DNA of 64,000 nucleotides from Muricoccus harenae (lineage in GTDB: Bacteria > Pseudomonadota > Alphaproteobacteria > Acetobacterales > Acetobacteraceae). Below, piece after piece: positions 38,392 through 47,251 of the stretch (within the stretch, counting starts at the first letter, position 1; each line of letters opens with the position of its first letter). The DNA lies in assembly GCF_009848505.1 (NCBI RefSeq), contig NZ_WWDL01000026.1:28368-92367 (forward strand), given 5' to 3'. A program made the translations under genes and the position numbers. Below the pieces are notes generated by a model that was given only the letters and a program-made list of their open reading frames with translations, was not told the DNA's origin and did not search any database.

Positions 38392-39402
38392 ATGCCCGCC
38401 ATGATCCCCCTCTCCGTCCTCGACCTCTCCCCCGTGCCGGAAGGCAGCAACGCCGGGGACGCCCTCCGCAACTCCGCGGATCTGGCGCGCCATGCCGACG
38501 CCCTCGGCTACAACCGCTATTGGATGGCCGAGCACCACAACATGCCTGGCATCGCCAGCGCGGCTACCTCCGTCGCCCTGGCCAGCATCGCCCCGGGTAC
38601 CAGCCGCATCCGCATTGGCGCCGGCGGTGTCATGCTCCCCAACCACGCCCCTCTCGCCATTGCGGAGCAGTTCGGCACGCTGGCCGCCCTCTATCCCGGC
38701 CGGATCGATCTCGGCCTCGGCCGCGCACCCGGCTCGGACCAGATCACCGCCCATGCCCTGCGTCGTACGCTTCAGGGCGATGTCGACTCCTTCCCGCAGG
38801 ACGTGATGGAGCTGATGGCCTATTTCCGCCCGGCCCAGCCCAACCAGCGCATCCAGGCCGTGCCCGGCGCGGGGCTGGACGTGCCGGTCTGGATCCTCGG
38901 CTCCTCAACCTATGGCGCCCAGCTCGCGGCGGCGCTGGGCCTGCCCTATGCTTTCGCCTCCCATTTTGCCCCCCAGGCCATGCAGCAGGCCATTGCCACC
39001 TACCGCGAGCAGTTCCGCCCCTCCGGCCATATCGAGAAGCCCTATGTGATGATCGGCGTGAACATCCACGCCGCCGAGACGGACGCCGCCGCCCGTCTTC
39101 TCTTCTCATCGCACCAGCAGTCCTTCGTGAACCTGCGCAGTGGCCGCCCCGGCAAGCTGCCCGCCCCGAATGAGGGATTCTATGAATCCCTGGATCCCTA
39201 TGCGAAGGCGATGATCGATGCCTCACTCTCCGTCTCCATCGTCGGCGGCCCTGACACGGTCCGGAAAGGCCTGCGCGAGCTGATCGAGCGCACCGGCGTG
39301 GACGAGCTGATGGTCACCGGCCAGATCCACGACCACGCCGCCCGCAAGCGCTCCTTCGCCATTCTGGCGGAAGTGGCCGCGGATGCGGCCGTGGCGGCAT
39401 AG
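38392..39402 (+). CDS. LLM-class flavin-dependent oxidoreductase (YhbW-like)
   Basis: A 336-residue luciferase-like oxidoreductase. Seen: [12 protein letters not shown] at the start, [17 protein letters not shown] (about 43-59), [20 protein letters not shown] and [14 protein letters not shown], all typical of the YhbW/alkanal-monooxygenase-like group. GGAAGGAGG 5 nt upstream fixes the ATG at 38392. It lies 106 bp after the first monooxygenase behind a terminator, so it is probably a separate unit. Substrate unknown. Confidence 0.92.
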   Translation: MPAMIPLSVLDLSPVPEGSNAGDALRNSADLARHADALGYNRYWMAEHHNMPGIASAATSVALASIAPGTSRIRIGAGGVMLPNHAPLAIAEQFGTLAALYPGRIDLGLGRAPGSDQITAHALRRTLQGDVDSFPQDVMELMAYFRPAQPNQRIQAVPGAGLDVPVWILGSSTYGAQLAAALGLPYAFASHFAPQAMQQAIATYREQFRPSGHIEKPYVMIGVNIHAAETDAAARLLFSSHQQSFVNLRSGRPGKLPAPNEGFYESLDPYAKAMIDASLSVSIVGGPDTVRKGLRELIERTGVDELMVTGQIHDHAARKRSFAILAEVAADAAVAA

Positions 39403-39477
39403 CGGCCCTGAGCCCATCATTTGGCCTCACCGCGCCGGCCGGATAGAACCCCCGCCCACCACCAGGGAACGACAGAC

Positions 39478-39813
39478 ATGATCGAAGAACGCAAGCTCGG
39501 CACGGGCGACGAGGCCGTCTCCGGCAAGGAGGTCACGGTGCATTACACTGGTTGGCTCTTCGACCCCGGCAAGCCCGAGAACAAGGGCCGCAAGTTCGAC
39601 AGCTCCCGCGACCGCGGCGAGCCCTTCGCCTTCCCGCTCGGCGCCGGCCATGTCATCCGCGGCTGGGACGAGGGCGTGAAGGGCATGAAGGTCGGCGGCC
39701 AGCGTACCCTGACCATCCCACCCGAGATGGGCTACGGCGCCCGCGGCGCTGGCGGCGTCATCCCGCCCAACGCGACGCTCGTCTTCGACGTGGAACTGCT
39801 CGGCGTCGGCTGA
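39478..39813 (+). CDS. FKBP-type peptidyl-prolyl isomerase
   Basis: A 111-residue single-domain FKBP that speeds cis-trans isomerisation of proline bonds. Seen: [46 protein letters not shown] and [14 protein letters not shown], covering the whole active-site pocket. No signal peptide is present, so it is likely cytoplasmic. ATG at 39478 follows AGGGA by 8 nt; upstream in-frame residues are noncoding. Its 3' end overlaps the C-terminal tail of the broken DUF1275 frame on the other strand. Confidence 0.95.
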   Translation: MIEERKLGTGDEAVSGKEVTVHYTGWLFDPGKPENKGRKFDSSRDRGEPFAFPLGAGHVIRGWDEGVKGMKVGGQRTLTIPPEMGYGARGAGGVIPPNATLVFDVELLGVG

Positions 39814-40565
39814 GACGCACTCCGGTCCGGCTCCGGGGCACTTTCCCCGGAGCCGGCGCCGCGGCGTTCGGCGCGGATCATCGCCCGCGCAAGGACCAGC
39901 AGCACCAAGGCCAGCGGCACGGTAGAGACGAAGCCCAGCCGCGAGAAGGCCAGCGCCCCGGCCACCCCGCCCAGGGTGAAGGCCGAGAGGATGGCGGCCA
40001 GCAGCCGCAGCTTTCCCCGGTCCGCCCGCACGAAATGCCCGTCCGACCCCAGGCTGCGGCGGTTCCAGTAGAACAGCTTTCCCAGCTCGATCCCGATGTC
40101 GGTGACCACGCCGGTCATATGCGTGGTACGGATCCGCGCGCCCGATATCTTGGTGATGGTGGCGTTCTGCAGCCCCATGAGGAAGCAGAGCAGCGGGATG
40201 GCGACCGCCAACACCGCCTCGTTGTCCAGCAGTCCTCCGACCAGCCCGAACAGAAGCAGCAGCAGGGCTTCGAGCATCAGCGGCAGGGCATAGGGGTGGT
40301 GGCGTGGGTTCCGCCGGCCCTAATTGATCAGCACGGCCGAGGCGGCCGCACCGCACAGGAACGCGACAAGAGCAATCAGCCCGCTCGCCACCACGGCGAT
40401 GGCGCCCAGCACCAGCTCGTCCGCCATGGCGGAAATGATGCCGGACATATGCGATGTGTATTGCCCGACCAGCAGGAATCCCCCCGCATTGATCGCGCCC
40501 GCGATGAAAGCGAGGGCCACGCCCAAGCCGGCTTCGGTGACCGCCAGCCGCCCGATGTTCCGCAT
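39732..40565 (-). pseudogene. DUF1275 (YoaK-family) membrane protein broken by one amber codon
   Basis: Reading from ATG at 40565, the frame encodes a DUF1275 protein: AFIAGAINAGGFLLVGQYTSHMSG, then further helices to SAVLIN, a TAG at 40322-40320, and the continuation GRRNPRHHPYALPLMLEALLL in the same frame, ending with FLMGLQNATITKISGARI and RTTHMTGVVTDIGIELGKLF. In intact relatives I know this point reads LINWGRR, so the stop is a single TGG-to-TAG change. The C-terminus also runs about 40 residues past the usual end, into antisense of the FKBP gene. Either a pseudogene, a sequencing error, or readthrough. The family is a six- or seven-helix membrane protein of unknown function. (Helix motifs are quoted in parts.). 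Confidence 0.85.
39827..39856 (+). terminator. Strong hairpin terminator after the FKBP gene
   Basis: CCGGCTCCGGGG (39827-39838), loop CACTTT, CCCCGGAGCCGG (39845-39856): a perfect 12-bp stem 13 nt after the FKBP stop. On the minus strand it lies inside the DUF1275 open frame. Confidence 0.75.
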
Positions 40566-40636
40566 ACCCAGACCGCCTTTCAGACGGAGAGCATAGCGCC
40601 GCCTCCGTGGCAGCCCCATGGCGTACTGGGCCGGCA

Positions 40637-40672
40637 CCGCCCCGCCCCGCCCCGCCCCGCCCCGCCCCGCCC
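40637..40672. repeat. CCCGC pentanucleotide microsatellite
   Basis: About seven tandem copies of a CCCGC unit over 36 nt, between the start of the DUF1275 frame and the TonB receptor gene. Pentamer tracts can change length by slippage; here it is intergenic, so any effect would be on promoter spacing. Confidence 0.9.
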
Positions 40673-40723
40673 AGGGCGACGATGCCCGGGAGCCATAGCT
40701 GATGCACGGATGCCACTTCGGTT

Positions 40724-40742
40724 ATTGCGACTAACTCGCATT
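40724..40742 (+). promoter_or_regulatory. Fur-like iron box upstream of the TonB receptor
   Basis: ATTGCGA CTAAC TCGCATT is a near-perfect palindrome with identical TGCGA/TCGCA half-sites, 38 bp before the receptor ATG. Shape and place fit an iron-responsive operator of alphaproteobacteria (Fur, or possibly another iron regulator). Confidence 0.6.
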
Positions 40743-40780
40743 ATTGGTAAAAGCTCCCCGAATCCACCGAGAAGACTTGC

Positions 40781-42988
40781 ATGATCCCGCTGCCCAGAGC
40801 CCGCTCCCCACGCCTTGCCCTGCTGGCAAGCGTCGCGCTGGTGGCAATCGGCCTGGTGCCGGCCGCGCAAGCCCAGGACGCGGCGATCGAGGTGCCCGAG
40901 GTGGATGTGCAGGCCACCGCCTGGCGCTCCTGGCAGCCCGTAAAGGGCTATGTCGCCCCGGTAACCACCACTGGCTCCAAGACCGACACGCCGCTGATCG
41001 AGGCGCCGCAATCCGTCGGCGTCGTCACCCGCGACCAGATCGACGATCAGGCGGCGCAGAGCGTCTCCCAGGCGCTGCGCTACACCGCCGGCGTGCTGCC
41101 CGAGGTCCGTCCCTCCGCCCGCTATGACAGCGTCTTCGTCCGGGGCTTCGGAGGCCAGGGCACCGGCGCCGCCTTCGTGAACTTCCTCGACGGGTTGCGG
41201 CAGGGCCGCGGCCTCTATTTCGGTGTGCCGAACACCGACCCCTGGCTTCTGGAGCGCATCGAAGTCCTGCGCGGCCCGGCCTCCGTACTCTACGGCCAGA
41301 CCGGCGTCGGCGGCCTCGTGAATCTTGTCAGCCGCCGCCCGACTGCGACGCCGGTGAATGAAGTCCGGATCGAGGCCGGTTCGCACGCGTTGCTGCAAAC
41401 CGCCTTCGACTTCAGCGGGCCGCTGACGAGCGACGGACAGTTCCTCTATCGCCTCACCGGCATCGCCCGGAAGGGGGACACCCAGTACGATTACACGCAG
41501 GAGGAGCGGATCGCGATCGCGCCCGCCTTCACCTGGCGGGCGGATGACAACACCACGCTGACCATACTCACCTCTTACCAGAAGGATCCGGAAGGCGGCT
41601 TCTACAATTTCGTGCCTGCCAGCGGCACGGTGCTGCCCAATCCGAACGGCCGCATTGGCCGCAATTTCTTCGGCGGCGACCCGAGCTACGACAAGTTTGA
41701 CCGCACCCAGGCGTCGATCGGCTACCAGCTGGAGCACCGGGTCGACGACACCTGGACGCTGCGCCAGAACTTCCGCTACTCGCATATCGATGCGGAGGTG
41801 AATGTGCTGTCGGTGCGCTCGATCACCAACAATCGCATCGGCGTCCGTGGCGCCACCTTCGTCTCCGACCACGCCAATGCCTATGCGCTGGACAACCAGG
41901 CGCAAGCCAGCTTCACCACCGGCCCGCTGCGCCACACGGCGCTGTTCGGCATCGACTGGCAGCGTACCTCTGCCCGCGCGCGGCAGGGCCTCGCCTCCGG
42001 CGCGGGCGTGCCGTCCATCGATCTCTTCAACCCCACCTACTTCCAGGGCGTCCAGCCGATCTGGACGGATCCGTCCGGCCTGACGAACCAGGAGCTGGAC
42101 CAGCTCGGCTTCTATGCGCAGGACCAGATCGCGCTCGATCGCTGGCGCTTCAACATCGGCCTCCGCTACGACCGCGCCAGCATCGGCACCACTACCCACC
42201 AGGCCAGCGGCGCCAACGCCTCGCAGATCTCCCAGTTCGACGACGAGGTGACCTGGCGCGTCGGCGGGCTCTATCTTTTCGACAACGGCCTCGCGCCTTA
42301 TGCCAGCTACTCGACCTCCTTTCTGCCGAATACCGGAACCTTTGCCCCGCAGCGCGGCGGCGGAAACTTCCAGCCCACCACGGGCGAGCAGTACGAGATC
42401 GGCGTGAAGTTCCAACCGCCCGGCATGAACAGCTTCGTGCAGGTCGCAGCCTATCACATCACGCAGCAGAACGTGCTGACGCGGGATCCGGTCTACACCA
42501 CCTCGAGCATCCCGCAGGGCGAGATCCGCTCCCGCGGAATCGAGGTGGAGGGGCGCGCCAGCCTGAACGACAACCTCGACCTGATCGGCACCTACTCCTA
42601 CATCGATGCCGAGATCACGCGGTCCAACAACCCGGGTGTCGCCGGCAACCGCGTGCCGCAGGTGCCGCACCACATTGCCAGCGGCTGGGCGAATTACACC
42701 TTTCACGAGGGCCCGCTCCGCGGCCTGCAGCTTGGCGGCGGCGTGCGCTATGTCGGCTCGACCTATGGCGACGAGGCGAACTCCTTCAAGGTCAACGACG
42801 TGACCCTGTTCGATGCTGCCATCCGCTACGATGTCGGTGCGCGCTTCGAGAGCGTCCGCGGGCTGGAACTGGCGGTGAACGCGCAGAACATCGCCGACAA
42901 AGACTATGTCGCGAGCTGCTCCACGCTGACCGCCTGCTACTACGGCACAGGCCGGCTCGTGCTCGGATCGGTCCGCGTGCGGTGGTAG
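40781..42988 (+). CDS. TonB-dependent siderophore receptor
   Basis: A 735-residue outer-membrane receptor of the FhuA/FpvA group. Seen: signal peptide (cleavage after AQAQ near 32), plug domain beginning TPLIEAPQSVGVVTRDQI, RGFGGQGTG and IEVLRGPASVLYGQTGVGGLV, then a long beta-barrel ending in RVRW, a typical aromatic terminus. It imports ferric siderophore using TonB energy. A TonB-box-like segment is not obvious. A Fur-like palindrome lies upstream, and the esterase follows after 5 bp, so this is the first gene of an iron-uptake operon. The exact siderophore is unknown. Confidence 0.95.
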   Translation: MIPLPRARSPRLALLASVALVAIGLVPAAQAQDAAIEVPEVDVQATAWRSWQPVKGYVAPVTTTGSKTDTPLIEAPQSVGVVTRDQIDDQAAQSVSQALRYTAGVLPEVRPSARYDSVFVRGFGGQGTGAAFVNFLDGLRQGRGLYFGVPNTDPWLLERIEVLRGPASVLYGQTGVGGLVNLVSRRPTATPVNEVRIEAGSHALLQTAFDFSGPLTSDGQFLYRLTGIARKGDTQYDYTQEERIAIAPAFTWRADDNTTLTILTSYQKDPEGGFYNFVPASGTVLPNPNGRIGRNFFGGDPSYDKFDRTQASIGYQLEHRVDDTWTLRQNFRYSHIDAEVNVLSVRSITNNRIGVRGATFVSDHANAYALDNQAQASFTTGPLRHTALFGIDWQRTSARARQGLASGAGVPSIDLFNPTYFQGVQPIWTDPSGLTNQELDQLGFYAQDQIALDRWRFNIGLRYDRASIGTTTHQASGANASQISQFDDEVTWRVGGLYLFDNGLAPYASYSTSFLPNTGTFAPQRGGGNFQPTTGEQYEIGVKFQPPGMNSFVQVAAYHITQQNVLTRDPVYTTSSIPQGEIRSRGIEVEGRASLNDNLDLIGTYSYIDAEITRSNNPGVAGNRVPQVPHHIASGWANYTFHEGPLRGLQLGGGVRYVGSTYGDEANSFKVNDVTLFDAAIRYDVGARFESVRGLELAVNAQNIADKDYVASCSTLTACYYGTGRLVLGSVRVRW

Positions 42989-42993
42989 CAGGC

Positions 42994-43830
42994 ATGGCGC
43001 CGTACCGCGGAGCGCCCGTCACGCTGCCGCGCAGCGCCTGCTGGGAAATGCGCGCCGGCGGAGACCCGGCGCGCCACCACCGCATCCTCCTCGCTTGGCC
43101 GGAGGGGCCGCCGCCCCCCGGCGGCTTCCCCGCGCTTTTCCTCACCGATGGCAACGCCACCTTCGCCACCGCCGTCGAAGCCTCCCGCGCCCGCGCCTGG
43201 CGCGGCGAGGCGGAGGACATCGTCCCGGCGCTGATCGTCGGCCTCGGCCATCCCGGCACAGGCCCCTTCGACATCCCCGGTCGCAGCCGCGACTACACCC
43301 CGCCCGCCCCCGGGGCGCCGGATGGCACGGGGAAGGCGGACGCCTTCTTGTCCTTCATCGAAACCGAGCTGGTCCCGGCGCTGGAGCGCCGCTTCCCGGT
43401 GGACCGCGCGCGCCTCGCCCTGTTCGGCCATTCCTTCGGCGGGCTGCTGGCCCTGCACGCCCTCTTTTCCCGCCCCACCCTGTTCTGCCGACTGGTTGCC
43501 GCCAGCCCCTCCCTCTGGTGGGCAGAAGGGGCAGTGATGGAAGCCGCACGCCGCTTCGCCGCCTCCCCACCAAAGGGCGCCGAGGCTGCCGCCCTGCTGA
43601 TCACGGCGGGGGGGCTGGAGGGACGGGAGGATAGGGGCCCCCATGCCGCCCTGCGCGCGGCCCGCCGCATGGCCGGCAATGCGCGCGACCTTGCCGCCCT
43701 CCTCATGGGGCGCGGGCCCCAGGTGGAGTTCGTGGAATTTCCCGGGGAAACCCACGGCTCGGTCATTCCCGCCGCCATTGCCCGGGCGCTGCCCTTCGCC
43801 CTGCCGACTTCCCCCGGAGCCACCGCATGA
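42994..43830 (+). CDS. Siderophore esterase-like alpha/beta hydrolase
   Basis: A 278-residue alpha/beta hydrolase of the IroE/Fes-like esterase group. Seen: nucleophile elbow GHSFGG with Ser at about 147, LFLTDGNATF near 48, and GETHGSV near the C-terminus carrying the catalytic His. No clear signal peptide. In this setting it probably hydrolyses an ester siderophore to release iron, which is inference. ATG at 42994 was chosen; a GTG at 42982, overlapping the receptor stop, is in frame. It overlaps the binding-protein gene by 4 bp. Confidence 0.85.
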   Translation: MAPYRGAPVTLPRSACWEMRAGGDPARHHRILLAWPEGPPPPGGFPALFLTDGNATFATAVEASRARAWRGEAEDIVPALIVGLGHPGTGPFDIPGRSRDYTPPAPGAPDGTGKADAFLSFIETELVPALERRFPVDRARLALFGHSFGGLLALHALFSRPTLFCRLVAASPSLWWAEGAVMEAARRFAASPPKGAEAAALLITAGGLEGREDRGPHAALRAARRMAGNARDLAALLMGRGPQVEFVEFPGETHGSVIPAAIARALPFALPTSPGATA

Positions 43831-44948
43831 ACCGCCGCCTCCTCCTCGGCGCCCTGCCTCTCCTGGCCGCCCCGCGGCTGGTCCGCGCCCAGTCTCCGAT
43901 CCGCGTCACCGATGTGCTCGGCCGAACGGTCACCCTCTCGCGCCCCGCGCGGCGCATCGCGCTCACCCAGGCGCGACATGTGATGGCGATCGGGCTGCTG
44001 CATCCCGATCCCGTCTCCCTCGTCACCGGCTGGAGTGACGACCTGCGGCGGATGAACCCACCGGACTATGCCACCGTCCGCAACCGCTTCCCGCGCGCCG
44101 ATTCCATCCCGATCATCGCGCGCGGCCAAAGCGACGGCCTCTCGCTGGAAGCCACCCTTGCCGGCAGTCCGGAACTGGTGGTGATCAGCCGCGGCTCCCT
44201 CCGGATCCTGGGCGATACCCTGCCGGACCAGCTCACCGCCCTCGGCATCCCCACCGTGGTGATCGACTTCTTCGTGGACCCGATGCGCGACACCCGCCGC
44301 AGCATGGCGATCCTCGGCCAGCTGCTGGGCCTCCAGGAGCGCGCCGCCGCCTTCGACGCCTTCTATGCCGAGCGGCTGGAACGCATCGCCGCCTGCCTCG
44401 CGGGCATCGGGGAGGACCGGCCGAAGGCCGTGGTGCACGCCCATGCCGGGGGCACGCCCTGTTGCTTCTCCCCCGGCCAAGGCGCCTTCAACGCGATGAT
44501 CCGCTTCGCCGGCGGCCATAACATCGGTGCGGACCTGCTACCGGGCGCCACCGGGCAGCTCTCGCTCGAATACATCCTCGCCCAGGACCCGAAGGTCTAT
44601 GTGGCAACCGGCGGCCCCTATGGCGGGCGCGGCGGCGTTCCACTCGGCCCGGGAGTGGATGCGGCCACGGCCGAGCGGGAACTGGCCGCGGTGCTCCGGC
44701 GCAACCGGCTCGACATCCTGCCGGCGGTGCAGGCCGGCCGGGCCCATGCCATCTGGCACGGCTTCAACGACACCCCCGCCCATGTCGTGATGCTGGAAGC
44801 CATGGCCCGCTGGTTCCATCCGGAGCACTGCGCCGGCCTCGATCCCGCCGCCACCATGGCCGCACTGAATGACCGCTTCCTGGCCATCCCCATAAAGGGC
44901 GCGCATTGGGCCGACCTGCCGGCCCCTGCATCGCCCGGCCCCCGCTGA
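43827..44948 (+). CDS. Iron-siderophore ABC binding protein (first copy)
   Basis: A 373-residue periplasmic binding protein of the FepB/FecB/BtuF type with a signal peptide (cleavage near AQS, about 22). Seen: RVTDVLGRTVTLSRPARRIAL, the usual start of these proteins, and the C-terminal lobe block ISLEYILAQDPKVYVATGG-like stretch near 246-264 (key part EYILAQDPKVYVATGG). It delivers ferric siderophore to a FecCD-type permease. It is paralogous to the protein at 46136. It overlaps the esterase by 4 bp; the reductase follows after 14 bp. Confidence 0.9.
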   Translation: MNRRLLLGALPLLAAPRLVRAQSPIRVTDVLGRTVTLSRPARRIALTQARHVMAIGLLHPDPVSLVTGWSDDLRRMNPPDYATVRNRFPRADSIPIIARGQSDGLSLEATLAGSPELVVISRGSLRILGDTLPDQLTALGIPTVVIDFFVDPMRDTRRSMAILGQLLGLQERAAAFDAFYAERLERIAACLAGIGEDRPKAVVHAHAGGTPCCFSPGQGAFNAMIRFAGGHNIGADLLPGATGQLSLEYILAQDPKVYVATGGPYGGRGGVPLGPGVDAATAERELAAVLRRNRLDILPAVQAGRAHAIWHGFNDTPAHVVMLEAMARWFHPEHCAGLDPAATMAALNDRFLAIPIKGAHWADLPAPASPGPR

Positions 44949-44962
44949 GTAGGAGCAGCCCC

Positions 44963-46024
44963 ATGATCCTCATCGCCGAGGCCCGTGCCCGCGCCCGCGC
45001 GCCAGAGACGCTCATCACCCAGTTCCGCGACCACATGGCGGAGCATGGGCTGCAGGTGAGTGGCCCGGCGTCCGATAGCCGGATCCACTATCCCGGCGTC
45101 ACCGCCCTCCTGCGGCTGCGGGGCGGCGAGATCGACCTACGGATCGAGGCCTCCTCCCCCGACATGCTGGCGGATGCCAAGAACAGCGTCTCGGGCCATC
45201 TGGACGCCTTCGCTCCCGGCGAGGCGCTGGGCATCGTCTGGACCGGCGACGGCGCCATCACCAATCCCGATGCCCGTCCGCATAATTTCCGCGCCGCGCG
45301 CGTGGTCGGCACCCGGGACGTCACCCCGCGCATGCGCCGGGTGACCGTGAGGGGCGAGGGGCTGGAGCGCTTCGATGCCGAGCACCAGCACATCAAGATC
45401 CTCATCCCCGAAGGCTCGGGCGAGCCCGTCTGGCCGCGGGTGAGCCCGAGCGGGGTGGCGCTTTTCGACGACTGCTCCCTCACCCGCCGCACCTACACGG
45501 TCCGCCGCCTCGACCTGGCGGCGGGCGAGCTGGACATCGACTTTGTCCTGCACGGCGATGCGAGCCCCGGCTCCCGCTTTGCCCTGCAGGCGCAGCCAGG
45601 CGACTGGCTCGGCCTGATGGGTCCCGGCGGCGGCGGCATCAAGGCGCAGGGCTGGACCCTGGTGGCGGGGGACGAAACCGCCCTGCCCGCCATCGGCCGC
45701 TTCCTGGAGAGCATGGCACCCGATGCGTGCGGCCTCGCCCTCATCGAGGTGGCGGATGCGGCGGAGGAGCAGGATCTCGCCCATCCGCCCGGCTTCGCCA
45801 TCCGCTGGCTGCACCGGGACGGCGCCGCCTATGGCGCAAAGCTGCTGGCGGCGGTGCGTGCCGCCGAATGGGAAAGCGACGCGGTCTCGGCCTGGGCTGC
45901 CTGCGAACACGCCACGGCCCAGGCCATCCGCGAGCACTGGACGCAGGAGGACCGCCTGCCGCGCGGCCGGTTCCGCGCGGTTGGTTATTGGCGCCACGGC
46001 GCCGGCGAGGCGGAGGAGCACTGA
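44963..46024 (+). CDS. DUF2218-siderophore-interacting protein fusion
   Basis: A 353-residue protein with an N-terminal DUF2218 domain (about 1-90) and a C-terminal ViuB-type siderophore-interacting flavoprotein (about 100-350). Seen: HNFRAARVVGTRDVTPRMRR at the domain start, RRTYTVRRLD for flavin binding, and LVAGDETALPAIGRFLE for the nucleotide-binding half. Such proteins reduce the imported ferric siderophore to free Fe(II) in the cytoplasm. AGGAGC lies 6 nt before the ATG at 44963; upstream in-frame residues belong to the previous gene region. Last gene of the first iron operon. Confidence 0.92.
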   Translation: MILIAEARARARAPETLITQFRDHMAEHGLQVSGPASDSRIHYPGVTALLRLRGGEIDLRIEASSPDMLADAKNSVSGHLDAFAPGEALGIVWTGDGAITNPDARPHNFRAARVVGTRDVTPRMRRVTVRGEGLERFDAEHQHIKILIPEGSGEPVWPRVSPSGVALFDDCSLTRRTYTVRRLDLAAGELDIDFVLHGDASPGSRFALQAQPGDWLGLMGPGGGGIKAQGWTLVAGDETALPAIGRFLESMAPDACGLALIEVADAAEEQDLAHPPGFAIRWLHRDGAAYGAKLLAAVRAAEWESDAVSAWAACEHATAQAIREHWTQEDRLPRGRFRAVGYWRHGAGEAEEH

Positions 46025-46061
46025 GCCTCCCACGCCACGCGGGGCAGCCTGCCACGACTTG

Positions 46062-46078
46062 AAACGGCCAAGCCGTTT
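46062..46078 (+). terminator. Hairpin between the two iron units
   Basis: AAACGGC (46062-46068), loop CAA, GCCGTTT (46072-46078), 37 nt after the stop of the siderophore-interacting gene. A 7-bp stem ending in TTT; a plausible terminator, though it also lies just ahead of the next iron promoter. Confidence 0.5.
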
Positions 46079-46090
46079 GTGGCTCCAGCT

Positions 46091-46103
46091 GCGAATGATT
46101 ATC
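46091..46103 (+). promoter_or_regulatory. Fur-box-like site upstream of the second binding protein
   Basis: GCGAATGATTATC matches the classical Fur half GATAATGATTATC at 11 of 13 positions and starts 45 bp before the ATG at 46136. It also keeps the TGCGA half-site seen at 40724 (TGCGAATGATT). Confidence 0.55.
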
Positions 46104-46135
46104 CTGTGCGTCAATCTCGTCCGCCCGGAGCTTCC

Positions 46136-47251
46136 ATGATCCGTCGCAGCCTGCTGCGCCTTGCCGCGTTGGTTCCCACCCTGCTCGCCGCCGCGCCCGC
46201 GATGGCGCAGCCGGTCACCCTGCGCGACATCGCAGGGCGAGAGGTCACCCTGGCTGCCCCGGCCAAGCGCGTCCTGCTCGGCGAAGGCCGCCTCATCTCC
46301 GTCCTCGCCCTGCTGGAGCGGGACGATCCCACGAAGCTGGTTGCCGGCTGGATGGGCGAGTTCCGCCGCCTGGACCCCCAGGGCTATGCCCAGCTCGCGG
46401 CCCGCTACCCGAATGCCGAGCGCATCCCGGTGGTCGGCGCCTCCTCCGCCGACAGCTTCTCGATTGAAAGCGCCCTCACCGCGCGGCCGGACCTGGTGGT
46501 GCTGGGGCTGGATGGCCATGGGCCCGGCCGCGGCAGCGAGGCGGTGGCGCAATTCGCCCGTGCCGGTGTGCCAGTGGTCTTCGTCGATTTCCGCCAGGAT
46601 CCGCTGGCTAACACGCTGCCCAGCATCGAGCTGATCGGCAAGGCCATCGGGCGCGAGCAGCAGGCCGCCGAATACCTGGCCTTCGCCCAGGAGCGGATCG
46701 ACCGCATCCGCAACCGCCTCGCCGAAGCGAAGCCGACCCGTCCCACCGTGCTGATGGAGATGCGCGCCGGCGGCACCCGGGAATGCTGCGGTTCCCCCGG
46801 GAAGGGCAATCTGGGCGGGCTGATCGAGCTGGCGGGCGGCGCCAATATCGGCGCCGAGGTGGTGCCGGGCGCCCTCGGTCCGCTGAACCTCGAATACGTC
46901 ATCGCCTGCGACCCGGCGGTCTACATCGCCACCGGCGGCGCGAGCGGCGAGGGCACGCAGCCTCGCGTCGGCCCCGGCGTGACGCCCGAGGAGGCGCGCG
47001 CCGCCCTCCAGCGCACCGTCTCCCGCGCCGGCATCGCCTCGCTCGCCGGGGTGAAGGCCGGCCGGGCACATGCGATCTGGCACAGCTTCTACGACAGCCC
47101 CTTCAACCTGCTGGTGCTGGAGGCGCTCGCCAGCTGGATCCATCCGGAGCTGTTCCGGGACGTCGATCCCGCCGCCACCATGGCCGAGATGAACCGGCGC
47201 TTCCTGCCGAACCTGCCGCTCCAGGGCACCTACTGGGTCTCACTTCGTTGA
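46136..47251 (+). CDS. Iron-siderophore ABC binding protein (second copy)
   Basis: A 371-residue periplasmic binding protein with a signal peptide (cleavage after AMAQ near 23). Seen: VTLRDIAGREVTLAAPAKRV at the start, RAGGTRECCGSPGKGN with a Cys pair in the middle, and LNLEYVIACDPAVYIATGG. It aligns with the 43827 protein throughout (both have AGGT.CC. and LEY..A.DP.VY.ATGG). GGAG lies 6 nt upstream of the ATG. It heads the second iron operon and is directly followed by the permease, so it is the likely cognate binding protein. Confidence 0.92.
   Translation: MIRRSLLRLAALVPTLLAAAPAMAQPVTLRDIAGREVTLAAPAKRVLLGEGRLISVLALLERDDPTKLVAGWMGEFRRLDPQGYAQLAARYPNAERIPVVGASSADSFSIESALTARPDLVVLGLDGHGPGRGSEAVAQFARAGVPVVFVDFRQDPLANTLPSIELIGKAIGREQQAAEYLAFAQERIDRIRNRLAEAKPTRPTVLMEMRAGGTRECCGSPGKGNLGGLIELAGGANIGAEVVPGALGPLNLEYVIACDPAVYIATGGASGEGTQPRVGPGVTPEEARAALQRTVSRAGIASLAGVKAGRAHAIWHSFYDSPFNLLVLEALASWIHPELFRDVDPAATMAEMNRRFLPNLPLQGTYWVSLR

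Noticed and set aside
40637..40672. Possible CRISPR-like tandem repeat
   Set aside because: The unit is only 5 bp with no spacers; it is a simple microsatellite.
40580..42706. 708-residue minus-strand open frame
   Set aside because: Antisense to the TonB receptor; no recognisable domain.
45137..47143. 668-residue minus-strand open frame
   Set aside because: Antisense to the siderophore-interacting and binding-protein genes, which carry clear motifs.
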